64,000 nucleotides of DNA from NCBI GenBank assembly GCA_945873955.1, contig CAMCFA010000001.1, positions 1 through 64,000 of the forward strand. The letters run 5' to 3'. Shown piece after piece: positions 27,439 through 35,966 of this stretch. A model generated the notes under the pieces. That model was not told the origin of the DNA and made no database searches. It worked only from the letters and a program-made list of their open reading frames with translations. A program made the position numbers and the translations under genes. Every line of letters starts with the position of its first letter. Position 1 is the first letter of the stretch. The DNA is from an uncultured Clostridia bacterium. GTDB lineage: Bacteria > Bacillota > Clostridia > Oscillospirales > Ruminococcaceae.

Positions 27439-28827
27439 ATGAAAGTTTTTGACATGATAAAGATGTGCCTGCAAAACCTTACGCGGCGCAAATCAAGGAC
27501 GATACTGACTGTCCTTGGCGTCGTGATAGGCTGCTGTGCCATCGTGACAATGATGTCTATCGGCTACGGCGTCCAGAATTCCCAGCAGATCATGCTGGAG
27601 GGAATGGGCGACCTGACGCTGATTCAAGTATACCCCGGCGGCGGAAACAGCAAGCTGGACGATGCCGCGATCAAGAAATTCCAGAACATCGCAAACGTCG
27701 ATGTGGCAATAGGGAAGTACCAGCTCAATAACATCGGCATGGAAATATACGCCGGTGACAACAAGCGCTATCAGATGCAGTGGGCGCAGGTCGTGGGTAT
27801 CAACGAGGACGCAATGGAGAAGTTCGGGTTTGAGCTTATTTCCGGCAGCTTCCCAAAGGAGAAATACGAAGTGCTTGCCGGACAGTTTACAGCTTATAAT
27901 CTCATGGACACCCAGCGCCCGGAGGGTCACAACATGGTAGACCGCTGGAGCGCAATGAATACGATGAACCCCGAAACGGGGTACTATGAGTATAATCCCG
28001 ACGCAGAGCTGCCCGCCCCCTACCTTGATCTGCAAGGTCAGACGCTTACTTTGGACCTTTACAGCTACGAGAACCCTGACCAGAAGAAAACGCAGGAAAT
28101 AAAGGTTTCCGGCGTAGTCAAGGAGGATTACAACAAGGACTATGCCACCAGCGAGGGCTTTATATTTGTCACCACTGACCTGCTGGCGATCCAGAAGCTG
28201 ATCTATCCCAGCTCCACCCAGATGATAACCTACAATGAGATATACGTCAAGGCAAGGGATATTTCGCAGGTCGCGGATATCGAAAAAGAGATCAAGAAAA
28301 TGGGCTATTCCACCTATTCCATGGAGAGCGTCCGCAAGCCGCTGGAAGAAGAAGCGCGCAAGCAGCAGATGATGTTAGGCGGACTTGGCGCGGTATCGCT
28401 GTTTGTAGCAGCGCTTGGAATCACCAACACAATGATAATGTCAATTTCTGAGCGCACCCGGGAGATCGGTGTTATGAAAGCGCTGGGCTGTTATCTTGGC
28501 AATATCCGCGCGGTATTCCTTATGGAAGCAGGCTTTATCGGACTTATCGGCGGCGTTATCGGTGGCGCTCTGAGCTTTATCATCTCAGTTGTGATGAATG
28601 TCTTGACTAACGAGGCGGTCAAGGGCATGGAGATAAACAGCCTCGAAACGCTGTGGACTATGATAACCACGGCGATGGCGCCGGAAAACAGTCCTATGTC
28701 TATAATACCGCTATGGCTGTACGGCTTCGCGATAGTGTTCTCGATTATAATCGGTCTTGGTTCGGGATTCTACCCGGCAAACAAGGCGGTGCATATTTCG
28801 GCAATGGAAGCTATCAAGCGCGAATAA
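27439..28827 (+). CDS. MacB/FtsX-type ABC permease
   Basis: A 462-aa permease. It has an N-terminal membrane helix (~19-42, after LTRRKSRTILTVLG), a large extracellular MacB-periplasmic-core-like domain (~45-310), and three C-terminal helices (about 312-335, 360-390 and 420-445) of the FtsX fold with the GVMKALG motif (~345). It is the third gene of the operon after the ATPase and the CARDB protein, and ends at a strong terminator. Confidence 0.93.
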   Translation: MKVFDMIKMCLQNLTRRKSRTILTVLGVVIGCCAIVTMMSIGYGVQNSQQIMLEGMGDLTLIQVYPGGGNSKLDDAAIKKFQNIANVDVAIGKYQLNNIGMEIYAGDNKRYQMQWAQVVGINEDAMEKFGFELISGSFPKEKYEVLAGQFTAYNLMDTQRPEGHNMVDRWSAMNTMNPETGYYEYNPDAELPAPYLDLQGQTLTLDLYSYENPDQKKTQEIKVSGVVKEDYNKDYATSEGFIFVTTDLLAIQKLIYPSSTQMITYNEIYVKARDISQVADIEKEIKKMGYSTYSMESVRKPLEEEARKQQMMLGGLGAVSLFVAALGITNTMIMSISERTREIGVMKALGCYLGNIRAVFLMEAGFIGLIGGVIGGALSFIISVVMNVLTNEAVKGMEINSLETLWTMITTAMAPENSPMSIIPLWLYGFAIVFSIIIGLGSGFYPANKAVHISAMEAIKRE

Positions 28828-28831
28828 GTAT

Positions 28832-28865
28832 AAGGCTGCTGTGTTATTCAGCAGCCTTTTTTTGT
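28832..28865 (+). terminator. Terminator of the ABC operon
   Basis: AAGGCTGCTG (28832-28841) / CAGCAGCCTT (28849-28858) followed by a long T run. Confidence 0.92.
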
Positions 28866-28950
28866 TTATAATAACCTAATTCTTTTGTTAGGTTTTCGTA
28901 AATAATATGCAATATGCCTTAAATGAATAGAAGCTATGCTAATTTAACAT

Positions 28951-28979
28951 TTTACAAGCCCGTGCTTAAATGATATAAT
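28951..28979 (+). promoter_or_regulatory. Promoter of the iron alcohol dehydrogenase gene
   Basis: TTTACA (28951-28956), 17 bp, TATAAT (28974-28979), leaving a leader of about 74 nt. Confidence 0.75.
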
Positions 28980-28990
28980 GAAATTGACAA

Positions 28991-29028
28991 AAAACTAACA
29001 GACTTTACGAATGATTTCTGTTGGTTTT
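28991..29028 (+). promoter_or_regulatory. Inverted repeat in the leader of the alcohol dehydrogenase gene
   Basis: AAAACTAACAG (28991-29001) and CTGTTGGTTTT (29018-29028) are inverted repeats with one mismatch and a 16-nt gap, starting about 5 nt after the expected transcription start. Either an operator or an RNA hairpin is possible. Confidence 0.45.
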
Positions 29029-29059
29029 CACAATTATTTACATACGGAGGTACACTTAA

Positions 29060-30277
29060 ATGGCTAGATTTACTTTACCGAGAGACGTTTATCACGGAAA
29101 GGGCTCTCTTGAGAACCTCAAGTCCCTCAAGGGCAAGAAGGCTGTTATCGTTGTAGGCGGCGGCTCTATGAAGCGTTTTGGCTTCCTCGACAGAGCTGAG
29201 GCTTATCTGAAGGAAGCAGGCATGGAGGTTATGATCATCGACGGCGTTGAGCCGGATCCTTCCGTTACTACCGTAATGAACGGCGCTGCAAAAATGCTGG
29301 AATTCAACCCCGATTGGATCGTAGCAATGGGCGGAGGTTCTCCTATTGACGCTGCAAAGGCGATGTGGATCAAGTATGAGTATCCGGAATGTACCTTTGA
29401 GGATATGTGCAAGGTATTCGGTATCCCCGAGCTGAGAAAGAAGGCACACTTCTGCGCTATTCCTTCCACCTCCGGTACTGCTACCGAGGTTACAGCGTTC
29501 TCTATCATCACCGACTATGACAAGGGTATCAAGTATCCTATCGCTGACTTCGAGATCACTCCCGACGTAGCTATCGTTGATCCCGACCTCGCTGAAACAA
29601 TGCCCCAGAAGCTGACTGCTCACACCGGTATGGACGCAATGACCCACGCTATCGAGGCTTATGTTTCCACCGCTAACTGCGACTACACTGACGCTCTGGC
29701 AATCCACGCTATTGAGATGATCCAGGCTGACCTCGTTGACTCCTACAACGGCGACATGGCTGCCCGCGCAAGAATGCACAACGCACAGTGCCTCGCTGGT
29801 ATGGCATTCTCCAACGCTCTGCTTGGTATTGTACACTCCATGGCTCACAAGACCGGCGCTATCTTTGCTGACTACGGCGCACACATCATTCACGGCGCTG
29901 CAAACGCAATGTATCTGCCTAAGGTTATCGCATTCAACGCTAAGGATCCGACCGCTAAGAAGCGCTACGGCGTTATCGCTGACTACATGAAGCTCGGCGG
30001 CGCTAACGATGACGAGAAGGTTGCAGCCCTCATCAAGTACCTCCGCGGCATGAACGACGATCTGAAGATCCCACACTGCATCAAGAACTACGGCGCAGAC
30101 AGCTATCCCACAGAGCAGGGCTTCGTTCCCGAGAACGTATTCCTTGAGAGACTGCATGACATTGCAGTAAACGCTATCGGCGACGCTTGCACCGGTTCTA
30201 ACCCCCGTCAGCCCTCTGTTGAGGAAATGGAGAAGCTGCTCAAGTGCTGCTACTACGACACTGAGGTTGATTTCTGA
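29060..30277 (+). CDS. Iron-containing alcohol dehydrogenase
   Basis: A 405-aa group III alcohol dehydrogenase, NAD(P)-dependent. Cofactor-binding GGGSMKRFG (~34-42) and AMGGGSPIDAAK (~92-103) are present. The metal-binding region is TGMDAMTHAIEAYVS (~192-206), HSMAHKTGA (~257-265) and HGAANA (~275). It resembles the C-terminal half of AdhE. CGGAGG precedes the ATG. Codon use is strongly biased (few rare codons), suggesting high expression in fermentation to ethanol or butanol. Confidence 0.95.
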   Translation: MARFTLPRDVYHGKGSLENLKSLKGKKAVIVVGGGSMKRFGFLDRAEAYLKEAGMEVMIIDGVEPDPSVTTVMNGAAKMLEFNPDWIVAMGGGSPIDAAKAMWIKYEYPECTFEDMCKVFGIPELRKKAHFCAIPSTSGTATEVTAFSIITDYDKGIKYPIADFEITPDVAIVDPDLAETMPQKLTAHTGMDAMTHAIEAYVSTANCDYTDALAIHAIEMIQADLVDSYNGDMAARARMHNAQCLAGMAFSNALLGIVHSMAHKTGAIFADYGAHIIHGAANAMYLPKVIAFNAKDPTAKKRYGVIADYMKLGGANDDEKVAALIKYLRGMNDDLKIPHCIKNYGADSYPTEQGFVPENVFLERLHDIAVNAIGDACTGSNPRQPSVEEMEKLLKCCYYDTEVDF

Positions 30278-30301
30278 TTTAGCTTTTGAACTACATAAAG
30301 G

Positions 30302-30331
30302 ATCCCGTCGGTAATCCGGCGGGATTTTTGC
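30302..30331 (+). terminator. Terminator of the alcohol dehydrogenase gene
   Basis: ATCCCGTCGG / CCGGCGGGAT (30302-30325, one G:T), followed by TTTTTG. Confidence 0.85.
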
Positions 30332-30344
30332 TTAAACTCTTTGT

Positions 30345-30378
30345 TAAAGAAATCGCAGGAGCTGTAAACCCCTGCGAT
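30345..30378 (-). terminator. Terminator of the propeller/HD-GYP gene
   Basis: ATCGCAGG (30352-30359) / CCTGCGAT (30371-30378); on the minus strand the stem is followed by TTCTTT. It lies directly after the stop codon at 30383. Confidence 0.75.
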
Positions 30379-30382
30379 ATTA

Positions 30383-33310
30383 TCAAATCGTCTGATCCTC
30401 TTCAAGAATTATCGGCGCAGTACCGTCCTCGATCATTTCAAGCATGTGCGGAACGATATCAGCGTCAAGCTGCGTGCCGGCAACACGTTTCAGTTCTTCA
30501 ACGATCACGTCAGTCGGCAGCGAGTCACGGTAGCAGCGTTTGCTTGACATTGCGTCGTAGGTGTCCGCAACGCCGATTATACGGGCAATAAGCGGGATAT
30601 CCTTTCCGGAAATCCCTTCGCAGTAGCCCTTGCCGTCGATACGCTCGTGGTGGTATTTTGCACCGTCCGCGATACCCTCTATCGCCGTGTAATTCTTGAG
30701 TATCTCCGCGCCGATAGCCGGGTGCTGCTGGATTATCGCCCTCTCCTCGTCGGTGAGTTTGCCGGGCTTGTTCAGAATGCTGTCCGGCACGCCGATCTTT
30801 CCGATATCGTGCAGCATTGCTATGTAGTAGATACGTTCCTGTTCTTCCTTGCTCATATCCATGCGCCGGGCAAGCTCCTGTGAGTACTTCGCCACTCGCA
30901 GGGAGTGACCGTTGGTGTACTTGTCCTTTGCGTCGATAGTCCCGGCGAAGGTTTTCAGCGACTGATCGATTATCTCCTTGTACATCTTCTGGCGGCGCTT
31001 CATCACTCTGATCCTAGCGTATAGGATAAGGCTGGTGATACCTACCGCAAGGGCAAGATTTCCGACAATAAGTAGCGCCACGAATGCGGGCTTCTCGGAG
31101 AAAGACCTTTCCTTTTGAATAGGCACTGTGTAGGTCGCGCTCTGCTCTGGGTCGTCGGTGAGGAATATCCGCATTGTGAACGTATAGCTTCCGCCGGGAA
31201 GATTGGTGTAGCTGATGTTTGCGTTCTTTTCGCCGGGGATTATCGTTTCTTCGTCGTCGAACCCAACCAGCTTGTACGCTATTGACAGCCGCGTCGTCCC
31301 GGTGTAGGAGAGCGCCGCGCAGTCAACTGTGATACGGTGTGCGCCTTTATCAATATCAAGTGAATCCGGGTGATCGTACATGATCCCGTCAACGGTAATG
31401 CTGTTTACAGCGCCTTTGGGGAGGATACTCTCCGGCTGGCGGAAGCCGAAAATGCTCACTCCGCTGCTTGTGGCGATATACAGTTCACCGTCTGGTGAGA
31501 GCCAGTGCCATGAATTAGCGTAAAGCGATCCGGTAAGACCGTGCTCAAAGCCGTAGCAGAGCGACGAAGCGCCGTTGTCCGCAAGCACGTCCTCCCGTGA
31601 AACGGTGAGGATACCGCTGTTTTGCAGCATGTAGAGATCGCCGTCGATCAGGTACATGTCAAAGATGTTGCCGGAGTTTTTGTTGAGATTGTTGAGCTTT
31701 CTGAACTCCGTACCATTATAATAGAACAGACCGCTGCTGGTGCTGACGAAATAGCACCCCGGCTCAGAATCCGCAATGATACGCAGGATTATTCCGTTGT
31801 CCAATCCCTCAGAGTAGCTGTGAACTGTGATCTCACCGTTCTTAATTTCCAAAATACCGCCGCCGTCGCTGCCGGCAAGCAGCGCTCCGGATTCTGTTTC
31901 AGTAAGACACAGGATAGCGGGGTAGGGGAAATTGTTGTAGCTGGTGATCTTACCGTCCGGTGAAATAATGCTAAGCCCGCTTTGCAGTCCGACAGCAACA
32001 GAGCCATCAGACATTTCCAGCAGAGTTCTTGCCTTTCTGTCTGTGATACCGTCCTCTTGCGTGAAGCAGGTGATCTCCCATGTGGAGGGATCGCAGCGGA
32101 TAACCGGATCGTCAGAGTAGGAAGCTATCCAGACATACCCTCTGCTGTCGGCGATAATATGCCGGACGCGCTGCCCGTCAAGATAAGCGGTTAGCGCGGT
32201 GGAAACCGGCTCCCAGTTTTCGGTGCAGATAAGCAGCCCAGTGTCAGTTCCCATGAAATAATAGCCGCCCTGCTTAGCTATGGTGTTAAGTGATTTCCCG
32301 GTCAGACCCGCGTTTGAATTCGGGGTTGAATAGCAGCCCTCGGTTAATTTAGCAACGCCATTGGTGGAGGAAGCAAGCCATATATTGCCCTCGTAATCAA
32401 CGCAGGAGTCTTCTACCGAGGAAGCACCCACATCTTCTCCAAAGCTGAGGAAATCACCGTTCCGCAGGATACCGAAGCCTCGCAGTCCACATACAGCTAC
32501 GCCGCCGTCCGGCAGAGCTTCAAGGCTGTTGTGGGTATATAGGTCGCCGGTGCTGTGGTAGGTTATGGAAAGCCCGGCGGGGGTAAGCGCTTCGCTCATA
32601 AATTCGACCTTCGCCAGCATATTGCTGTCCGAACCTACCCAAATAGAGCCGTTCTCGCCGGTAGCAAAACTGTATATGTTATCCCCTCCGGAGAAGATCG
32701 CACTGCTGCCCAGCGGGCTGACGAGGGAGCCGTCCTCCTGCAGCACGCAGCAGCCAGAGTTGGTGGAGCACCAGATACGTCCGTACTTGTCCACTGCGGT
32801 AGAATATACCGTTTCGCCGGAAAGCTCCGGGGTTTCGTACACTGTCATCACGCCGCCGGAGATCTTCGCTAGTCCGGAGGAGCTGGCGGCATATATAACG
32901 CCGTTTTCTCCCTCAGAAAAGCTGCGTATCGTGAAGAAGCTGTCCTCCGGCTGCCCCTCAGGCTGAACGAACACGCCGTCCTCCATGCAGAAAACGCCCA
33001 TGTCGTTAGAGCCTACCCACAGCCGCCCGGTGGAATCCACGAACAGCGAGCGGACCGTTGCGGTCTGCAACGCGCCCTCCTCGCTGAAATTCCGGAACAC
33101 CGTGCCGTCGTAGCGGATAAGCCCGGCGTAGCTGCCGATCCAGATGTAGCCGTCCGGGGTCTGAACGACTGCGTTTGCCTCTCCGGTAGGAAGCCCGTTC
33201 CTGTCGTTGTAAACGCTGGAAACGTATGACTGCGTGTTCCCCGCAAAAGCGGTTATCGACGCCGCTAGCATAATTCCGAGCGAAAGCAATATTGAAAGAA
33301 ATTTTTTCAT
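30383..33310 (-). CDS. Extracellular propeller sensor with cytoplasmic HD-GYP domain
   Basis: A 975-aa signalling protein. A signal peptide (MKKFLSILLSLGIMLAAS, ending AFA ~24) leads into many short two-component-propeller repeats (motif 'DGYIWIGSYAGLIRYDG'; about 25-640), then a Y_Y_Y-like beta domain (~650-735), a membrane helix (~742-765) and an HD-GYP domain (~780-965). HD-GYP signatures: HDIGKIGVPDSI near 832 and KYHHERIDGKGYC near 880; the last Pro of the GYP motif is Cys. By family, HD-GYP domains hydrolyse cyclic-di-GMP. I use the ATG at 33310 because GGTGAT lies upstream. Extracellular ligand sensing (perhaps polysaccharide) coupled to cyclic-di-GMP turnover is inferred. Confidence 0.9.
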   Translation of the reverse strand: MKKFLSILLSLGIMLAASITAFAGNTQSYVSSVYNDRNGLPTGEANAVVQTPDGYIWIGSYAGLIRYDGTVFRNFSEEGALQTATVRSLFVDSTGRLWVGSNDMGVFCMEDGVFVQPEGQPEDSFFTIRSFSEGENGVIYAASSSGLAKISGGVMTVYETPELSGETVYSTAVDKYGRIWCSTNSGCCVLQEDGSLVSPLGSSAIFSGGDNIYSFATGENGSIWVGSDSNMLAKVEFMSEALTPAGLSITYHSTGDLYTHNSLEALPDGGVAVCGLRGFGILRNGDFLSFGEDVGASSVEDSCVDYEGNIWLASSTNGVAKLTEGCYSTPNSNAGLTGKSLNTIAKQGGYYFMGTDTGLLICTENWEPVSTALTAYLDGQRVRHIIADSRGYVWIASYSDDPVIRCDPSTWEITCFTQEDGITDRKARTLLEMSDGSVAVGLQSGLSIISPDGKITSYNNFPYPAILCLTETESGALLAGSDGGGILEIKNGEITVHSYSEGLDNGIILRIIADSEPGCYFVSTSSGLFYYNGTEFRKLNNLNKNSGNIFDMYLIDGDLYMLQNSGILTVSREDVLADNGASSLCYGFEHGLTGSLYANSWHWLSPDGELYIATSSGVSIFGFRQPESILPKGAVNSITVDGIMYDHPDSLDIDKGAHRITVDCAALSYTGTTRLSIAYKLVGFDDEETIIPGEKNANISYTNLPGGSYTFTMRIFLTDDPEQSATYTVPIQKERSFSEKPAFVALLIVGNLALAVGITSLILYARIRVMKRRQKMYKEIIDQSLKTFAGTIDAKDKYTNGHSLRVAKYSQELARRMDMSKEEQERIYYIAMLHDIGKIGVPDSILNKPGKLTDEERAIIQQHPAIGAEILKNYTAIEGIADGAKYHHERIDGKGYCEGISGKDIPLIARIIGVADTYDAMSSKRCYRDSLPTDVIVEELKRVAGTQLDADIVPHMLEMIEDGTAPIILEEDQTI

Positions 33311-33372
33311 AGAATCACCGTTTTTCATTTTGAAGGCAGATCGTCTGTCACAGATATTTTGCCTTATATACC

Positions 33373-33401
33373 ATTATATACTATATTTCGCGTCAAGTCA
33401 A
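33373..33401 (-). promoter_or_regulatory. Promoter of the propeller/HD-GYP gene
   Basis: Minus strand: TTGACT (33396-33401), 17 bp, TATAAT (33373-33378), about 63 bp before the start codon. Confidence 0.75.
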
Positions 33402-33473
33402 TAGGAGAATGTATATTATAAAGTCAAAAATCGGCGGTATCTCTGAATTTGGAAAAAAATTTTCTCAAACCCC

Positions 33474-33502
33474 TTGACAAATGGTTTTGGGTATGTTATA
33501 AT
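33474..33502 (+). promoter_or_regulatory. rplU operon promoter
   Basis: TTGACA (33474-33479), 17 bp, TATAAT (33497-33502): exact consensus. Confidence 0.88.
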
Positions 33503-33508
33503 CTTATT

Positions 33509-33598
33509 GCCGCATGTGCAGGGTGAGTTATGTCCGAATATAAAAAGGACAGCTCGTAAGGCAGAAATGCAACCTTGACGCAGCGAGTCTGAATAAAA
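33509..33598 (+). ncRNA. Ribosomal protein L21 leader
   Basis: The ~100-nt leader between promoter and rplU matches the location and general form of the Firmicutes L21 leader, with pairing segments such as TGTCC/GGACA around 33530-33553 and a purine-rich end before the ribosome-binding site AGAGG. By family, it probably binds a ribosomal protein encoded in the operon for autoregulation. I identify it by position and partial motif only. Confidence 0.6.
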
Positions 33599-33610
33599 GA
33601 GGTAATAAAA

Positions 33611-33916
33611 ATGTACGCAGTAATTGAAACAGGCGGAAAGCAGTATCAGGTAAAAGAAGGCGACATCGTTTTCATTGAGAAGCTTGAAGCCGAGGGCGAA
33701 ATCACATTCGACAAGGTTATCATGGTAGGCAAGGACGACGGCGTTACGGTAGGCGCTCCCTATGTTGACGGCGCAAGCGTAAAGGCTACTCTGCTGAAGA
33801 ACGGCAAGTCCAAGAAGATCACCGTTTTCACCTACAAGCCCAAGAAGAGCAGCAAGCGCAAGATGGGTCACAGACAGCCGTACAGCCAGGTAAGAATTGA
33901 AGCGATCAACGCATAA
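33611..33916 (+). CDS. rplU: 50S ribosomal protein L21
   Basis: A 101-aa L21 with the typical start [32 protein letters not shown] near 76-93 and normal length. It is the first gene of the rplU-prp-rpmA operon. Confidence 0.98.
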   Translation: MYAVIETGGKQYQVKEGDIVFIEKLEAEGEITFDKVIMVGKDDGVTVGAPYVDGASVKATLLKNGKSKKITVFTYKPKKSSKRKMGHRQPYSQVRIEAINA

Positions 33917-34226
33917 TTTAAGGGCGGTATTTTTTAGGAAGAACGGTGCGCTGACCGGGTTTGAGTTCACTGGTCATGCGGGCTACGGAGAAGAGGGGAG
34001 CGACATTGTGTGCTCCGCTGTTACATCCGCAGTTTCGCTGACCTGCAACACCATCACTGACTTTTTCCTCGCGGACGCTGACGTGTCGGTGGAGGAAAAC
34101 CGTATCGTTCTCACCATGAACAGCCCTGACGTACCCAGCGAGGAACTTCTTGAAGCGTTCCTTGACCACATTCAGGACATTTCAAGAAGGTATCCCGGGG
34201 TAAAGGTTGAGGTTAAGGAAGTATAG
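33897..34226 (+). CDS. prp: Ribosomal-processing cysteine protease Prp
   Basis: A 109-aa protease of the YsxB/Prp family. The conserved catalytic pair is visible as His27 (TGHAGY) and Cys39 ([12 protein letters not shown]). It removes an N-terminal leader from L27 in Firmicutes. The only ATG upstream lies inside the rplU 3' end, overlapping by 20 bp, so the first ~8 residues (MKRSTHNL) are less certain. Its target, rpmA, follows and carries the matching cleavage site. Confidence 0.92.
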   Translation: MKRSTHNLRAVFFRKNGALTGFEFTGHAGYGEEGSDIVCSAVTSAVSLTCNTITDFFLADADVSVEENRIVLTMNSPDVPSEELLEAFLDHIQDISRRYPGVKVEVKEV

Positions 34227-34256
34227 GCTTCCGTATGATAACAGGAGGATATTACA

Positions 34257-34535
34257 ATGATTAGACTTGATTTACAGTATTTCGCTCATAAAAAAGGTAT
34301 GGGTTCTACCAAGAACGGCCGTGATTCCGAGTCCAAGAGACTTGGCGTTAAGCGCGCTGACATGCAGAAGGTAAGCGCCGGCAGCATTCTGGTAAGACAG
34401 AGAGGCACCCACATTCACGCTGGCAACAATGTTGGCAAGGGTTCTGACGACACACTGTTCGCTCTTATTGACGGCACTGTTAAGTTCGAGCGCCTCGGCA
34501 GAGATAAGAAGCAGGTAAGCGTTTACGCTGACTAA
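34257..34535 (+). CDS. rpmA: 50S ribosomal protein L27 with cleavable leader
   Basis: A 92-aa L27. The N-terminus reads [14 protein letters not shown], the Prp recognition motif, with expected cleavage after Phe9 leaving an Ala-His-Lys-Lys start. The body has [17 protein letters not shown] and the usual [23 protein letters not shown] segments. AGGAGG precedes the ATG. It ends at a terminator. Confidence 0.98.
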   Translation: MIRLDLQYFAHKKGMGSTKNGRDSESKRLGVKRADMQKVSAGSILVRQRGTHIHAGNNVGKGSDDTLFALIDGTVKFERLGRDKKQVSVYAD

Positions 34536-34556
34536 TTTCTGCAATCTATTGAACAT

Positions 34557-34590
34557 AAGCCGGATTGCATAAATCCGGCTTGAATTTTTT
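34557..34590 (+). terminator. Terminator after rpmA
   Basis: AAGCCGGATT (34557-34566) / AATCCGGCTT (34572-34581), followed by a T run at 34585-34590. Confidence 0.9.
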
Positions 34591-34656
34591 CCAGACCGCC
34601 GCATGAATCGAATTCCTGCCGGCGGGAATGATAAAACAGAAAGCGAGGCGGCAGAA

Positions 34657-35931
34657 GTGTTTGTCGATAAGGTAGAAATATCCATCAAAGCCGGCAACGG
34701 CGGCAACGGCGCGGTGAGCTTTCACCGTGAAAAATACGTCAATGCAGGCGGACCCGACGGCGGCGACGGAGGAAAGGGCAGCGATATAGTTTTTGTCGCT
34801 GACGATAATCTTTCCACGCTGATAGACTTCCGCTACAAGAAGAAATATATCGCCCCGGACGGCGAGCCGGGCGGAGCCAAGCGCTGCTCCGGCAAGTCCA
34901 TGGAACCGACGGTCATTCGCGTACCGCGGGGTACTATCGTCAAGGACGCCCACACCGGGCGTATCATGGCGGATATCTCCGACGACGAGCCGGTGGTAGT
35001 CGCAAAGGGCGGCAGGGGCGGCAAGGGCAACGCGAATTTTGCGACGCCGACCCGCCAGATTCCGCGCTTCGCAAAGCCGGGTTTTCCGGGTGAAGCGTTC
35101 GACGTTATCCTTGAATTGAAGCTGCTTGCCGACGTGGGACTTGTGGGCTTCCCGAACGTGGGAAAATCCACGCTGATAAGCGTTGTAAGTGCGGCAAAGC
35201 CGAAGATTGCGAACTACCACTTCACCACGCTGACCCCGGTGCTGGGAGTTGTAAAGCGCGGCGAGAAGTCGTTCGTAATGGCGGATATCCCCGGACTTAT
35301 CGAGGGTGCCAGCGAGGGCGTGGGCTTAGGACACGCATTCCTGCGGCATGTGGAGCGCTGCCGTCTTATCGTCCATGTTGTGGACGTTTCCGGCGTTGAG
35401 GGGCGCGACCCGCGGGACGATTTCGAGAAGATCAACAAGGAGCTTGCCAACTTCTCTGAGGAGCTTGCAGAGCGCCCGCAGATAGTCGCGGCGAACAAAT
35501 CCGACATGGCTACCGAGGAGCAGATAGAGCAGTTCCGCAGCTTCATTGAGGAAAAAGGGCTGCCGTTCTTCACGATATCCGCGGCAACTACAAAGGGTAC
35601 TTCCGAACTTATCGACTGCGTAGCGGACGAGCTTTCAAAGCTGCCGCCGCCGAAGCGCTTCGAGGTACAGCCGCTCACCATTCAGGAGCTGGAGCAGCTT
35701 GAAAACGAGAAGCACAGCTTCACCGTGCAGAAAATCGATGGCGTTTACGTTGTCGAAGCGCAGTTCCTTGCGCCGATACTTTCCACCTGCAACATGGAGG
35801 ACTACGAAAGCCTTCAGTACTTCCAGAGAGTGCTGCGTTCAAGCGGCATAATCGACGAGCTGGAGCGGCAGGGAATACAAGAGGACGACCTTGTTTCCAT
35901 TTATGACTTTGAGTTCAACTATGTAAGATGA
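34657..35931 (+). CDS. obgE: GTPase Obg (CgtA)
   Basis: A 424-aa ribosome-associated GTPase. The Gly-rich Obg fold is at the N-terminus (FVDKVEISIKAGNGGNG, GGPDGGDGGKG). The G domain has G1 GFPNVGKST, G3 DIPGLIEGA and G4 ANKSD, and a C-terminal OCT domain follows. I choose the GTG start at 34657 because the family starts with MFVDKV and GAGGCGG lies upstream; the open frame's earlier ATG (34603) would add 18 unmatched residues and lies close to the rpmA terminator. A promoter was not recognised; readthrough of the terminator is possible. Confidence 0.93.
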   Translation: MFVDKVEISIKAGNGGNGAVSFHREKYVNAGGPDGGDGGKGSDIVFVADDNLSTLIDFRYKKKYIAPDGEPGGAKRCSGKSMEPTVIRVPRGTIVKDAHTGRIMADISDDEPVVVAKGGRGGKGNANFATPTRQIPRFAKPGFPGEAFDVILELKLLADVGLVGFPNVGKSTLISVVSAAKPKIANYHFTTLTPVLGVVKRGEKSFVMADIPGLIEGASEGVGLGHAFLRHVERCRLIVHVVDVSGVEGRDPRDDFEKINKELANFSEELAERPQIVAANKSDMATEEQIEQFRSFIEEKGLPFFTISAATTKGTSELIDCVADELSKLPPPKRFEVQPLTIQELEQLENEKHSFTVQKIDGVYVVEAQFLAPILSTCNMEDYESLQYFQRVLRSSGIIDELERQGIQEDDLVSIYDFEFNYVR

Positions 35932-35966
35932 TTCCGTGAGAAACCAATGGTTTCCGGGGGCTGAAT

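Noticed and set aside
28921-29000. A Rex site upstream of the iron alcohol dehydrogenase
   Set aside because: TTTAACA half-site only; no second half-site at the correct spacing.
29075-30157. A 360-codon minus-strand open frame opposite the iron alcohol dehydrogenase
   Set aside because: It is an antisense shadow of a strongly codon-biased gene; no ribosome-binding site, promoter or motif supports it.
33509-33598. The rplU leader as a riboswitch or tRNA
   Set aside because: No tRNA cloverleaf or known metabolite aptamer; the position fits the L21 leader.
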